A program made the translations under genes and the position numbers. Positions 44,098 to 53,058 of a stretch of 60,925 nucleotides of DNA are shown here, one piece after another. Each line of letters opens with the position of its first letter. Position 1 is the stretch's first letter. The notes beneath the pieces were generated by a model, which did not search any database, was not told the origin of the DNA, and saw nothing but the letters and a program-made list of their open reading frames with translations. The stretch comes from Bdellovibrionales bacterium (GTDB lineage Bacteria > Bdellovibrionota > Bacteriovoracia > Bacteriovoracales > Bacteriovoracaceae): positions 1 to 60,925 of the forward strand of contig DAOWEO010000076.1 in the NCBI GenBank assembly GCA_030638415.1, read 5' to 3'.

Positions 44098-44608
44098 CTA
44101 ACTGCGGTCTTTGTACTGCTTCAGTTTGTTGCAGATCGTTTAGAGCAGCCTCAAAAGGATTTTCTTTGACTGGCTCTTTTTCTTCAATCTCAATATCATT
44201 CCCTTTACGAGAAAGATCACCCAAAGAAGTTGTTGATAAATATTCTTGCATAATAATTCCCAAGTTTTGGAAATAATTTTTTGAAAGATGAAATTCAACA
44301 GTATTTGATGTCGCTGCTTCACTTCCAATTATATCTTTAGCAGGATTAATATTCTCTCCAACACAATCAAGAACACTTTTAATAGTGATCTCATCCATAT
44401 GTCTTGAAAGAACATATCCACCACCTGGACCACGTACAGATTTTACAACCTTTCCGTTTCTGAGCTTTCTGAATAACTGCTCTAGGTAGTGTAAGCTAAT
44501 GTTTTGTCTTGTAGAAATTTCCTGTAAGCGGACAGGATTTCCGTTGCTATGTGTAGTCAGATCAAGCATTGCTCTTACTGCGTAGCGTCCTTTTGAAGTT
44601 AGTCTCAT
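44084..44608 (-). CDS. Rrf2-family regulator, IscR-like but without cluster cysteines
   Basis: This is a 174-residue winged-helix regulator. The N-terminus is typical Rrf2 (MRLTSKGRYAVRAMLDL, then LHYLEQLFRKLRNGKVVKSVRGPGGGY). In IscR three Cys near residues 92-104 and a His hold a [2Fe-2S] cluster. Here only Cys82 exists and the region reads NPAKDIIGSEAATSNT, so the ligands are absent. The C-terminal 40 residues are acidic and rich in Glu/Pro. It overlaps the desulfurase gene by 14 bases; the pair mimics iscR-iscS. GGAGG lies seven bases before the ATG. Confidence 0.92.
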   Translation of the reverse strand: MRLTSKGRYAVRAMLDLTTHSNGNPVRLQEISTRQNISLHYLEQLFRKLRNGKVVKSVRGPGGGYVLSRHMDEITIKSVLDCVGENINPAKDIIGSEAATSNTVEFHLSKNYFQNLGIIMQEYLSTTSLGDLSRKGNDIEIEEKEPVKENPFEAALNDLQQTEAVQRPQLGEFN

Positions 44609-44927
44609 TTTTTCATCCTCCGTAATCGATCATTAGTAATAAAACTTTAATAATTTGTGCAATCTCTAAATGCCCTGGCAGCCTTCCTGACTTACCCTCC
44701 CTGCATATGTTCTACAGGTACTCAGATATTATGGCCTTATTGGAGCAACCAAGTCAACTGAAACAACCGCTTTTTTTACTTAAGTTTTCTTAACTTTAAA
44801 ATCGACTCCTTTATCTTTTTTTTCATATAAAATTGAATAGTTATAAGATTTATCAATACTTATTTAGTACTACAAAATAAAGACCGAACTTTTTAATCGG
44901 AATTATTTTCTTAATTGACTAACTTAA
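44609..44927. other. 319-base intergenic region between tsaE and the Rrf2 gene
   Basis: No gene is seen. A minus-strand TTGCAC at about 44660 with TACTAA-like sequence 18 bases on could be the promoter of the Rrf2-desulfurase operon. A TTGACT / AGTCAA inverted repeat (44915-44935) overlaps the tsaE stop but lacks a T run. The remainder is AT-rich without further structure that I can support. Confidence 0.5.
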
Positions 44928-45377
44928 TCAGTCAAATTTGTCAATTAACTTTAGATCGTAATTGCGAAAAGAACAGTTTGTCTCTACTGATTCATAGATT
45001 TCAATAGATAATTCATAATAATTATATTCAAAACCCAGCTCTCGCTTAACATCCTTTAGATAGTCAATTCCCCATTCAATAAAAAATACTGTCTTTCCTT
45101 CCATGTATAATGGTAGTTCTAAGTGAAGCAGCTCTTCTTTATCTTTCAAGCGATAAAAATCAGCATGTAATATATCAGCAAACTCATTAATTACGGAATA
45201 GGATGGGCTTGTGGCTGATGGTAAATCAACGAATGATTGCACTAATGTTGTCTTTCCTGCACCAACTTCACCAGTCAGTATAATAATTGATGGTAATGAT
45301 AAGACCTCTTTTAACTCACTTACTACATATATAAGATCTGCCTGACTTGCCTTTTTCCACTGTTTTACTATTTTCAA
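44928..45377 (-). CDS. tsaE: tRNA threonylcarbamoyladenosine biosynthesis ATPase TsaE
   Basis: This is a 149-residue P-loop ATPase needed with TsaB and TsaD for the t6A37 modification of ANN-decoding tRNAs. It has LTGEVGAGKTTLVQSF, SATSPSYSVINEF, LHADFYRLKDKEELLHL and VFFIEWG. The start is likely the TTG at 45377 with AGGAG five bases upstream; a GTG two codons earlier overlaps that site. It lies 32 bases after the nnr stop; the nnr-tsaE (yjeF-yjeE) order is the same as in E. coli and many bacteria. Confidence 0.94.
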   Translation of the reverse strand: MKIVKQWKKASQADLIYVVSELKEVLSLPSIIILTGEVGAGKTTLVQSFVDLPSATSPSYSVINEFADILHADFYRLKDKEELLHLELPLYMEGKTVFFIEWGIDYLKDVKRELGFEYNYYELSIEIYESVETNCSFRNYDLKLIDKFD

Positions 45378-45409
45378 GAACACTCCTATTTATATTATGT
45401 ACTAATTTT

Positions 45410-47047
45410 TTATGAATTTTCACCAAAATTACGCTGACAGGATAGGTCAGTAGATGTTTTAGCATCCAAATCAGCATACACCTGTTGTAAGTAGTTACTT
45501 ATCTCACTAGCCTTCATACCTCTGGCACCATTTGCTTCGGCTGCGTGACGTCCAGCTTCTGAGTGTAGGTAGACCCCTTGGCATATTGCCTCACTCAGTT
45601 CCTGATTTTTAAAACTTAGATTAGATGTAAAATCCCAGCTATGCTCACGATCTACTTGAGCCAGTACCCCACCCAATATACCAGCAAGGGCATCTCCAGA
45701 CCCACCTTTAGATAACCCTGAGTTCGGAGAATAATTCACTGCAAGTGTTCCATTGGGAAAGGCCAAGTATGAACAATGCCCTTTCAACAGTAATGCAGAA
45801 TTTGTCTGATCTACGAATTTTTTAATATATTTCAGTGGAGTCTTTTTTACCTCTTCCCAATCAGCTCCAATAAATCTAGCAAACTCTGCATAGTGAGGAG
45901 TTAAAATAGTAGGTGCCTTTCGACTACGCAGTATCTCTTTGTCTTTCTCATAAGATAATACCATCAACGCATCTGCATCTAAGACAACTGGATGTGCACA
46001 GTTATTTAGCACTTCTAAAATAATATTTCGTGCCTCTTCCGTTCTGCCTAATCCAGGTCCAATAACAACAGAGTTATATTTTTCAAGATTGTCCAAAGAG
46101 AATGCCAGCTGGTCATTACCACGAGGTAGCATTCCAGTAATAATATCTGGATCAATTCGTGTAACAAGCTCTCCATAATTTGTCTGCCATGTTACTGCCG
46201 TCACAACTCCAACTCCTGTTGCATGTGCACTTTGAGCAGCCATAATCAATGCTCCTGTCAGTCCCTGAGAACCTCCTAGAACCAGTGTATGTCCAAACTT
46301 ATATTTATGAGAGAAGTTGTCACGGTTCTTATATCCCCGTAAAACGTACTGCTCATCAATTAAAAATTTATCTCCACCACCCAGTAACTTATTAGAAAAT
46401 CCCACATCTAAAACTGATAATTCACCACAAAACTTTGGTCCTTCATATAAGAAGTGTCCTAGCTTTGGTAACCCAACTGCAAGGGTCAAATCAGCCTGGA
46501 TTGCTGAAGAGCTAACTTGTCCAGTCTCACCACATACCCCAGAAGGAATATCAACAGCAACCACCATTGTCGCATATTTGTTAATAAGATTCACAATTTC
46601 AAAAAGATAATTTGATAAAGGAAGCCTAACTCCCGTACCAAAAATCACATCTACAATAAAATATTCACTTTGAGTTTGAGTCAAGTAGGATGCTAGGGAG
46701 TCAACAGATTTAACATCTGAAATTTTCACTCCGTATTTTTTTGCCATATGAATCTGCTTTTCTAATTCACTGCCTTCGGCAATAATATCAGGGTAGACCA
46801 TAAAAGCTCGTACTAGATAGCCTAAATGGTGTATATGACGAGCAATTGCCATTCCATCGGCACCATTATTACCAGAACCAATTAAAAAAACTATTTCTCC
46901 GAAGTTATTTTTATTCAAATAGTTCTGCTCTAGAAAATGAGCAGCTTTAAGTCCTACATTTTCAATAACTAATGACTCGGTAAAACCATACTCTTCAAAC
47001 GATTGCTTTTCTAATGCATTCATCTCTTCTAAATCAACAATTTTCAC
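45410..47047 (-). CDS. nnr: Bifunctional NAD(P)H-hydrate epimerase / ADP-dependent dehydratase
   Basis: This is a 545-residue cytoplasmic repair enzyme. Residues about 1-215 are the epimerase (YjeF_N: ENVGLKAAHFL, GSGNNGADGMAIARHI, DVIFGTGV, VDIPSGVCG); residues about 225-525 are the dehydratase of the ribokinase-like fold (LGGSQGLTGALIMAA, VIGPGLGR, LDADAL, LTPHYAEFAR, GGSGDALAG). Together they restore hydrated NADH and NADPH. The GTG at 47047 is chosen because AAGGAG lies six bases upstream; the open frame runs further 5'. It lies between glmM and tsaE in one operon. Confidence 0.95.
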   Translation of the reverse strand: MKIVDLEEMNALEKQSFEEYGFTESLVIENVGLKAAHFLEQNYLNKNNFGEIVFLIGSGNNGADGMAIARHIHHLGYLVRAFMVYPDIIAEGSELEKQIHMAKKYGVKISDVKSVDSLASYLTQTQSEYFIVDVIFGTGVRLPLSNYLFEIVNLINKYATMVVAVDIPSGVCGETGQVSSSAIQADLTLAVGLPKLGHFLYEGPKFCGELSVLDVGFSNKLLGGGDKFLIDEQYVLRGYKNRDNFSHKYKFGHTLVLGGSQGLTGALIMAAQSAHATGVGVVTAVTWQTNYGELVTRIDPDIITGMLPRGNDQLAFSLDNLEKYNSVVIGPGLGRTEEARNIILEVLNNCAHPVVLDADALMVLSYEKDKEILRSRKAPTILTPHYAEFARFIGADWEEVKKTPLKYIKKFVDQTNSALLLKGHCSYLAFPNGTLAVNYSPNSGLSKGGSGDALAGILGGVLAQVDREHSWDFTSNLSFKNQELSEAICQGVYLHSEAGRHAAEANGARGMKASEISNYLQQVYADLDAKTSTDLSCQRNFGENS

Positions 47048-47123
47048 ACAGTGCTCCTTATCATACCGAGAAAATATTATATTCTGCAATTAGCCTCACT
47101 TCAACTAATGGCAAAACCCTCTG

Positions 47124-48494
47124 CTATTCTAATCCTAAAGCTGTCCCTAAAAGAAGAGTAATCTTCTTCCCAGTATCATTGGCCAGTTTCTCGTCTGCCG
47201 CTTCTACCATTATGCGTAGTAAGGATTCCGTACCGGAGTAACGTAAAACAATACGTCCTCTATCTCCTAATTTTTTTTCAATCTGTTTTATATCAACTTT
47301 TACAACCTCTAAATCATCTAAAGGCTTCTTCTCTTTTACCCTAAGATTTTTAGTATACTGTGGATATAAAGTAACCTTCGAAGCTAGTTTACTAAGAGGC
47401 AAGTTATAAAAACCCATCGCCTCTAATACTTTTAATGCGGCTAACAGTCCGTCTCCAGTTGTTGCAAAGTCCTTTAAAATAATGTGCCCCGATCCTTCTC
47501 CACCAAGTTTAGAATCACTTTCCAGCATTCTTTTGACAATATAGCGATCACCTACGTTAGATCTAAAAAAGTTAAGTCCTAAGTTTTTAATAAAAATTTC
47601 AAGACCCATATTACTTAAAATAGTACCTACTACTTCATCTTGTTTATCAATGGCCTGTGAATCTAAAAGGTACTGAGCCAAAATTCCTATAATGACATCT
47701 CCATCAACGACATGCCCCTCTTCATCGGCTAATATGAGTCGATCAGCATCACCATCTAAACAAATACCTATATCTGCACGATACTTTAAAACATTTTCTC
47801 CAGTATGCTCTGGAAACATCGCACCACACCGCTCATTAATATTTTTTCCATTAGGTTGGTTACCTTTAATTATAACGTCAGCCCCTAGTTCACAAAGAAT
47901 CATTGGAGCAATTTTATATGCAGCACCATTGGCACAATCGATCACAATCCGTTTATCATCCAAAACAAAAGCACCATCAAGTGCTGACTTTACTTTTACT
48001 GTATAGCGCCCAAAGATTTCATCAAGGCGCTTAGCCTTTCCTAAATTCTCACCATCTTGTAGCGGTACTAGGGAGTCATCGAGAAGAAGCTTTTCAATCT
48101 CCTGTTCCATTTCATCGGAGAGCTTATGTCCTTTAGCATTAAAAAGCTTTAAACCATTATCATAATAAGGATTATGAGATGCTGAAATCATCAATCCAGC
48201 ATCTGCTCGTAGAGATTGTGCTGCAAATGCAACACCTGGAGTAGGCAGTGGTCCAGTTAAAATCACATTACCACCTTGGGCACAGACTCCCGCTGAAAAT
48301 GCTTGTTCCAACATGTAGCAACTAAGCCTAGTATCTTTACCAACGACAATTAGTGGAGTCTTGTTTCCTGTCTGCTTGGTCTCAAAATAATAAGTTACAG
48401 CACGTCCTAGCTTATAAGCAAATTCTCCCGTCAGTGGATATACATTGGCCCTTCCTCTAATCCCATCTGTACCAAAAAATTTTCTATCCATCAT
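47124..48494 (-). CDS. glmM: Phosphoglucosamine mutase
   Basis: This is a 456-residue cytoplasmic enzyme that converts glucosamine 6-phosphate to glucosamine 1-phosphate for peptidoglycan and LPS. It has FFGTDGIRGRAN, the phosphoserine loop MISASHNPYYDNGLKLF, the metal loop DGDADR and the sugar-binding EGSGH and RYSGTE. Length is standard. AGGAG precedes two adjacent ATG codons. It follows cdaA and cdaR, an order well known in Firmicutes, where CdaR and GlmM control the diadenylate cyclase. Confidence 0.97.
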   Translation of the reverse strand: MMDRKFFGTDGIRGRANVYPLTGEFAYKLGRAVTYYFETKQTGNKTPLIVVGKDTRLSCYMLEQAFSAGVCAQGGNVILTGPLPTPGVAFAAQSLRADAGLMISASHNPYYDNGLKLFNAKGHKLSDEMEQEIEKLLLDDSLVPLQDGENLGKAKRLDEIFGRYTVKVKSALDGAFVLDDKRIVIDCANGAAYKIAPMILCELGADVIIKGNQPNGKNINERCGAMFPEHTGENVLKYRADIGICLDGDADRLILADEEGHVVDGDVIIGILAQYLLDSQAIDKQDEVVGTILSNMGLEIFIKNLGLNFFRSNVGDRYIVKRMLESDSKLGGEGSGHIILKDFATTGDGLLAALKVLEAMGFYNLPLSKLASKVTLYPQYTKNLRVKEKKPLDDLEVVKVDIKQIEKKLGDRGRIVLRYSGTESLLRIMVEAADEKLANDTGKKITLLLGTALGLE

Positions 48495-48519
48495 GCAACT
48501 CCTGAAAGACTTGTACTAT

Positions 48520-49449
48520 TTATCTAACATTTACTTTTATTTTTGCTGGAAAAATTTCTAACATATGAATATTATCCGGCAGCTTAGCTGAAAGCGACAC
48601 GCTAAACTTTCCTTTACGCCCTTCAGGAATATCAGCAATAACCTGTACATCATTTTTTTTGATCATACTCTCTTTGCCTTCTTCCACTAAAACTGACAGA
48701 GATGCAAAATGGTTTTTGGTTGTAATATTTTGTGAAGAACTTAGGAATCTTATCTTTATTTTCTTTAACAATAGATTTGCTGTTTTAGGGCGTAAAGTAT
48801 AGCTCAACACAACAGTCTTTTTTTTCATTTGTACCCGGTTATCAGTATTGACCAACGCCAGTACCATTTGTCCACTTTTATTAATAAGTGATAAATCTAT
48901 AGGTTTAGTATAAACCTTTGTAACTTTTCGCATGGTTTCTAACGGTCCCTCAATTAAAATCTTATTCTGATCAAGAGACTTTTTAATTAAGCGGTAATGA
49001 GGGTCAACAACCCCAACAAAATTAGCAATAATAGGAACATACTTTTTAATCTTTTTTTCCAGAGTCATCGATATATATTTTGGAGATATACTTTCAACAC
49101 TAATGCCTAGTGGTAGACGAATTCCAGACTCTTTTATAACTAAACGTTTTTTTATAGGCAGTTGATTCATGTCTGCCTTTACTTGTAAAAAGATATTCTG
49201 CTCTTCCGCTTTTAAATTCCTAATAAATACTCGTGGACCCTGGACCTTAACCCCAATCGAAGTTGGAAGTTTACTGCCTACAGCAATTCCTGCAGGAGTC
49301 TTTACTTTTATTCCCATTTTTATTTCAACACTCATCGGTTCTGAGTTAAGAACATAAAACCATATTAAAAATGCAGTGAGTAGAGATACTAATTTTAGAA
49401 GGTGTAGTTTTAGAGTGCTAAATTCTTTTCGAATAACTTTCTTTTTCAT
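48520..49449 (-). CDS. cdaR: YbbR-domain protein, CdaR-like regulator of CdaA
   Basis: This 309-residue protein is anchored by one N-terminal membrane segment (LLKLVSLLTAFLIWFYVLNSE), with the rest outside the inner membrane. It consists of YbbR-type beta repeats: GIKVKTPAGIAV...PTSIGVKVQGPR, then a second with IANFVGVVDPHYRLIKKSLDQNKILIEGP, and a further weaker one to the C-terminus. The ATG at 49449 has GGAG eight bases upstream and overlaps the cdaA stop (ATGA). In Firmicutes CdaR binds CdaA and changes c-di-AMP production. Confidence 0.9.
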   Translation of the reverse strand: MKKKVIRKEFSTLKLHLLKLVSLLTAFLIWFYVLNSEPMSVEIKMGIKVKTPAGIAVGSKLPTSIGVKVQGPRVFIRNLKAEEQNIFLQVKADMNQLPIKKRLVIKESGIRLPLGISVESISPKYISMTLEKKIKKYVPIIANFVGVVDPHYRLIKKSLDQNKILIEGPLETMRKVTKVYTKPIDLSLINKSGQMVLALVNTDNRVQMKKKTVVLSYTLRPKTANLLLKKIKIRFLSSSQNITTKNHFASLSVLVEEGKESMIKKNDVQVIADIPEGRKGKFSVSLSAKLPDNIHMLEIFPAKIKVNVR

Positions 49450-50246
49450 ACTCCAAACTCCGGAATATTTTGAATTTGTGATGACGAACGCTGTAATAAG
49501 AAGATGAGCCATTTCCTAAATTGCTCACTATTTTTTGCCTGGTGGTACTTACCCTCAAGGCATATTCCAATATTTCCAGTTTCCTCACTTACAACAACTA
49601 CCACAGCATCAGAAACCTCACTAATTCCAATCGCTGCACGATGCCTTGTTCCAAAGTGCTTATCTACATTCACATTTTGTGAAAGAGGTAAAAAGCATCC
49701 AGCAGCCTCAATACGGCCTTTATCAATAATCACTGCCCCATCATGCAAAGGTGACTTTGGAAAAAATAGTGAATAGAGTAAATCAGTATGTACCTCTGCA
49801 TTCAGTTTAGTGCCAGTACTAATATAATTCGATAAGCCGTTCATACGCTCAAATACAATCAAGGCACCTATGCGCTGCTCTGAGAACTTTTTTGTTACTA
49901 AAATAATCTCTTCAATATCAGAAAAATAGTCCTTTTTACTAGCACCAAAAAACTCACCTTTAGTCCAAAAATTGGCTAAAGCACTACGTAGCTCTTCTTG
50001 AAAAATAATGACTAATAAAATAAAAAAAGAGTTAAAAAAGTGATCTAAAATCCAGCTTAATGAGTAAAGCTTAAAGTAGTGCCCAACCCAGTTCAAAATT
50101 GCTAAAGCTAACAATCCTATAAACATCTGAACCGCTCTAGTACCTTTCACAATATATAAAATCTGATATAACAAGACAGTAACGATCCCAATATCAATAA
50201 TATCTTTAATTGTAATAAAAGCTAATAAATCAAAAAAACTACGCAT
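49446..50246 (-). CDS. cdaA: Membrane diadenylate cyclase CdaA
   Basis: This is a 266-residue inner-membrane protein with three N-terminal helices (DIGIVTVLLYQILYIV, FIGLLALAILNWVG, FFNSFFILLVIIF) and a cytoplasmic DisA_N cyclase domain. Catalytic motifs DGA (SPLHDGAVII) and RHR (GTRHRAAIG) are both intact. It makes c-di-AMP from two ATP. It is the first gene of cdaA-cdaR-glmM-nnr-tsaE. There is no good Shine-Dalgarno before the ATG at 50246. No c-di-AMP phosphodiesterase is seen in the window. Confidence 0.96.
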   Translation of the reverse strand: MRSFFDLLAFITIKDIIDIGIVTVLLYQILYIVKGTRAVQMFIGLLALAILNWVGHYFKLYSLSWILDHFFNSFFILLVIIFQEELRSALANFWTKGEFFGASKKDYFSDIEEIILVTKKFSEQRIGALIVFERMNGLSNYISTGTKLNAEVHTDLLYSLFFPKSPLHDGAVIIDKGRIEAAGCFLPLSQNVNVDKHFGTRHRAAIGISEVSDAVVVVVSEETGNIGICLEGKYHQAKNSEQFRKWLIFLLQRSSSQIQNIPEFGV

Positions 50247-50329
50247 AAGTATTCATTTTTATAATTGTTTATATATGCCCTATCATACGCTATAAGATAG
50301 TGTATTAACAAGCAGCTTATGAGGTAAAT

Positions 50330-50761
50330 ATGGCCAGTTATTTGTGTAAAATACACTCAACAGGAGAGAAATTTTACTCTATTACTAATGTTATAAAAGA
50401 CGAGCTCCACAGTATCCTCAACACACAGTCCATCAAGTCTGGTATTCTACATATTTTTAACCCTCACACCAGCTGTGGTCTGCTTATTTCAGAATCTTTT
50501 GACCCAAGTGCAGTGCAAGATTTAGAGAACTTTATTAAACACCTTGCCCCTAGGAACCTTCCTTTTATTTGTCATACCAGCGAAGGAGTTGATGACTCAC
50601 CCTCTCATATGAAAAATCTCTTACTCAGTCCAACTCTTACCCTAATTATTGAAGATGGCACTATATTATTAGGACAGTGGCAAGGAATTTTTCTTTGTGA
50701 GTTTAGAGATGATAAGCAGCAGCGCTCGCTACATTTAAAGTATCAACCAGATATACTTTAA
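50330..50761 (+). CDS. yjbQ: YjbQ/UPF0047 family protein
   Basis: This 143-residue cytoplasmic protein has the family's metal-site pattern: FNPHTSCGLLISE, then HTSEGVDDSPSHMKNLL, and GTILLGQWQGIFLCEFR near the end. Family members show weak thiamine-phosphate synthase activity; the physiological role is not settled. It is divergent from cdaA and its last four bases overlap the convergent lipoprotein gene. Confidence 0.93.
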   Translation: MASYLCKIHSTGEKFYSITNVIKDELHSILNTQSIKSGILHIFNPHTSCGLLISESFDPSAVQDLENFIKHLAPRNLPFICHTSEGVDDSPSHMKNLLLSPTLTLIIEDGTILLGQWQGIFLCEFRDDKQQRSLHLKYQPDIL

Positions 50762-51411
50762 TTTAAGGATAGTGCGGTCTGTGAAAAGGAATAAGTTTTC
50801 TGTGGATCAAGACAACTTTTTTTCTCTATATATGATGTTGTAAACCCATAATATGTGCTATCTGGATCACTTATGATTTTATAAGAATTAATACCCTCTA
50901 CAACATCTGATGCTGAGAGTTGAATTACATCTACACTTAAAATTGAGTCTTCTTTAGAATATTCAAACTTAATTCTTCTGTTTTGGGTAAGTACATCTGA
51001 AAAGTCATTACCATTTAAAGTTTTTTGACAAAAATTAGCAAATACCCCATTGCGATCGGTATCTATTAAACTTTGGTAATTTTTCTTATAATCTGCAACA
51101 AATATCATCTGTTCGTTACCCACTTTATTTAGCTCTGTTTTAATAGATGTGGAGTAGTTAATTTGGTGACAATCAACCTCTTCTAATTCAAAAGAAAACT
51201 CTTGTTGCAGTAAGTTCATTACCATCATGTTTCGCTTTGAGCGTAGAGCACTACATAAGCTATATGCATACACTTGTTGCTCCGCGAGTACTAAATCACT
51301 GGTAGACTCAAATGCAGATCCAACCACCAAAATATCCATTGTTGGAGTAACTGCTTGTTGTCCACAAGCTACAATAAAAAGTAGAAAAAAGAGTCTTTGG
51401 ATTATTTTCAC
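50758..51411 (-). CDS. Putative lipoprotein of unknown function
   Basis: The 217-residue protein starts at a GTG with GAGGAGG upstream. The N-terminus KIIQRLFFLLFIVACGQ has a lipobox (IVAC) with Cys near residue 16, so a lipoprotein is predicted. The mature part has three further Cys and repeated short strands (MDILVVGSAF, QMIFVADY, SVDVIQLSASDVV), but I recognise no family. It is divergent from the methyltransferase gene at 51472 and ends overlapping yjbQ. Confidence 0.8.
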   Translation of the reverse strand: MKIIQRLFFLLFIVACGQQAVTPTMDILVVGSAFESTSDLVLAEQQVYAYSLCSALRSKRNMMVMNLLQQEFSFELEEVDCHQINYSTSIKTELNKVGNEQMIFVADYKKNYQSLIDTDRNGVFANFCQKTLNGNDFSDVLTQNRRIKFEYSKEDSILSVDVIQLSASDVVEGINSYKIISDPDSTYYGFTTSYIEKKSCLDPQKTYSFSQTALSLN

Positions 51412-51471
51412 TTGACCTCCTCTTTCTAGTATCGGTATTAACATAGTAAACCTTGATCAAAAGTAGACACA

Positions 51472-52206
51472 ATGGCATTACTCAGTGAATTTAATGGAAA
51501 TTTAGGACGTTATAAAGTAATTCAGACAAAAGATGCCTCATATACTTTATGGTCTGAATTTTTTAATGAGCACTGTCATTCGCTAGAAGGAGCAGCAGAA
51601 GAAACTATTTTTAACTACATTTCTCCATGTAAGATCAGTACACGTATAAAAGATAACTCTCTTGCAATACTAGAAGTTGGATTTGGTATTGGACATGGAG
51701 TACTGGAAACATTTAAAATAGTATCTCAACAACAAACTGATAACTCACTTACATATCTTGCCGTAGAAATTGATGAAGCACTGATAAAATGGGCCATTAA
51801 GTATCAGCCAGACAGCCCCCCCCGATTTCCAAGCTTAAAGGCCTTAACTAAAACAACTACGTACAACTACTCATACTACTTCACTAGTAACAACGGACAT
51901 CAACTGTATATCCTGTGTGGAGATGCGACAAAATCACTTCCACTTTTTTTACAAGACCACCCTTTGCACTTCAATGCAATCTACCAAGATGCCTTTTCAC
52001 CTGCGACAACTCCTAGCTTATGGAGCCAACAATGGTTTAAATTACTACATAGATATTCACATTCAAATGTTATCTTAACTACCTATAGCTGCGCAGCAAT
52101 GGTCAGAACCAATCTTGAATCAGCACAATGGAATATCAAAAAACGCTTAGGTTTTAAAAAGAAGCGACAATCACTAATTGCAACAAAGTTAGACGACGTA
52201 GTTTGA
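51472..52206 (+). CDS. MnmD-like tRNA 5-methylaminomethyl-2-thiouridine methyltransferase
   Basis: This 244-residue protein corresponds to the N-terminal methyltransferase part of MnmC. Motifs: TLWSEFFNEHCHSLEGAAEE, the SAM loop LEVGFGIGHG, YQDAFSPATTPSLWSQQWF, and TYSCAAMVRTNLESA...KRLGFKKKRQSL. It would methylate the wobble-uridine side chain in some tRNAs. The FAD oxidoreductase half of MnmC is absent, as in organisms with stand-alone MnmD. Its last 18 bases overlap the convergent phosphodiesterase gene. Confidence 0.87.
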   Translation: MALLSEFNGNLGRYKVIQTKDASYTLWSEFFNEHCHSLEGAAEETIFNYISPCKISTRIKDNSLAILEVGFGIGHGVLETFKIVSQQQTDNSLTYLAVEIDEALIKWAIKYQPDSPPRFPSLKALTKTTTYNYSYYFTSNNGHQLYILCGDATKSLPLFLQDHPLHFNAIYQDAFSPATTPSLWSQQWFKLLHRYSHSNVILTTYSCAAMVRTNLESAQWNIKKRLGFKKKRQSLIATKLDDVV

Positions 52207-52953
52207 ATTATCAGAACCCAATAGACTAATTCGAGAGCAACCAATATCTTGAATTTCTTGATAAAGTGTTGTTTGGTATCCTGGCTTTAAGTGTCCTACA
52301 AAAATTGGAATATCAGCTGGCATTTTTGGAATTTCAGCCTTTAATGTATTTGATGTATGATGTAAGCTCATATCTGCAACGGCTTGTAACTCGTTAGGAA
52401 AGCTAACTTCCGTAAAAATTGCTTTGAGATTTTTAAAGCTTTTTGCCACCTCCCAAATTCTACTCGTTGCAGCAGTATCTTGAGTAAAAATAACTGAAGA
52501 ATCATCCTTGCTAACAATAAATCCATATCCCTTACACGGATGATTCACCTGCACTGGCATAATTTCATACTCACCCAATGTGAGCAGTTGCTCTGATTGA
52601 ATCACATTAAAATTAATCGTTGGCTTCTCTTTGCTAGGAATGACTGAAAAATCAGGCCATATAACATTATTCATAATATGGTTTTTGATCGCATTGCGAG
52701 TAATCTTGTTAGAATATACTTCGAATGGTTTATCTTTTAGTCCAAAGCAGTTATCACATAAAAACGCTAAATCACTAATATGATCAAGGTGAGGATGAGA
52801 AATTAAGATATTATCAATCTGCTTTTGTTCATCAACAGGAAGTCCTTCTGCCACTGATCCTGCATCAATGAGCAACTTACCGTCTACTAAGTATGAAGTC
52901 GTCCTAAATCCTGGAGCTTTTCCCCCATGACCACCGATCACTTTTATTAACAT
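52189..52953 (-). CDS. Class II 3',5'-cyclic nucleotide phosphodiesterase-like metallohydrolase
   Basis: This 254-residue metallo-beta-lactamase-fold protein has ILISHPHLDHISDLAFL (metal ligands H-x-H-x-D-H), NHPCKGYGFIV, FTQDTAATSRIW, and FVGHLKPGY. It resembles the PDEase_II family, which hydrolyses cAMP. No signal peptide is seen, so it acts in the cytoplasm, where it could lower cAMP sensed by the cyclic-nucleotide-binding protein at 20.2 kb. The link between the two is inference. Confidence 0.85.
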   Translation of the reverse strand: MLIKVIGGHGGKAPGFRTTSYLVDGKLLIDAGSVAEGLPVDEQKQIDNILISHPHLDHISDLAFLCDNCFGLKDKPFEVYSNKITRNAIKNHIMNNVIWPDFSVIPSKEKPTINFNVIQSEQLLTLGEYEIMPVQVNHPCKGYGFIVSKDDSSVIFTQDTAATSRIWEVAKSFKNLKAIFTEVSFPNELQAVADMSLHHTSNTLKAEIPKMPADIPIFVGHLKPGYQTTLYQEIQDIGCSRISLLGSDNSNYVV

Positions 52954-53058
52954 TTTTCATCCTTAAAAAAGTTTCTATATAATTAGTTTAATTGTACTAC
53001 TCTTTCACTACTATTGCCAAATTAGGTCACCTAACTCATTAAAATAGGATATTTCTGC

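Noticed and set aside
44915..44935. Inverted repeat at the tsaE stop as a rho-independent terminator
   Set aside because: Stem is only six pairs, AT-rich and without a T run, so I left it in the intergenic note.
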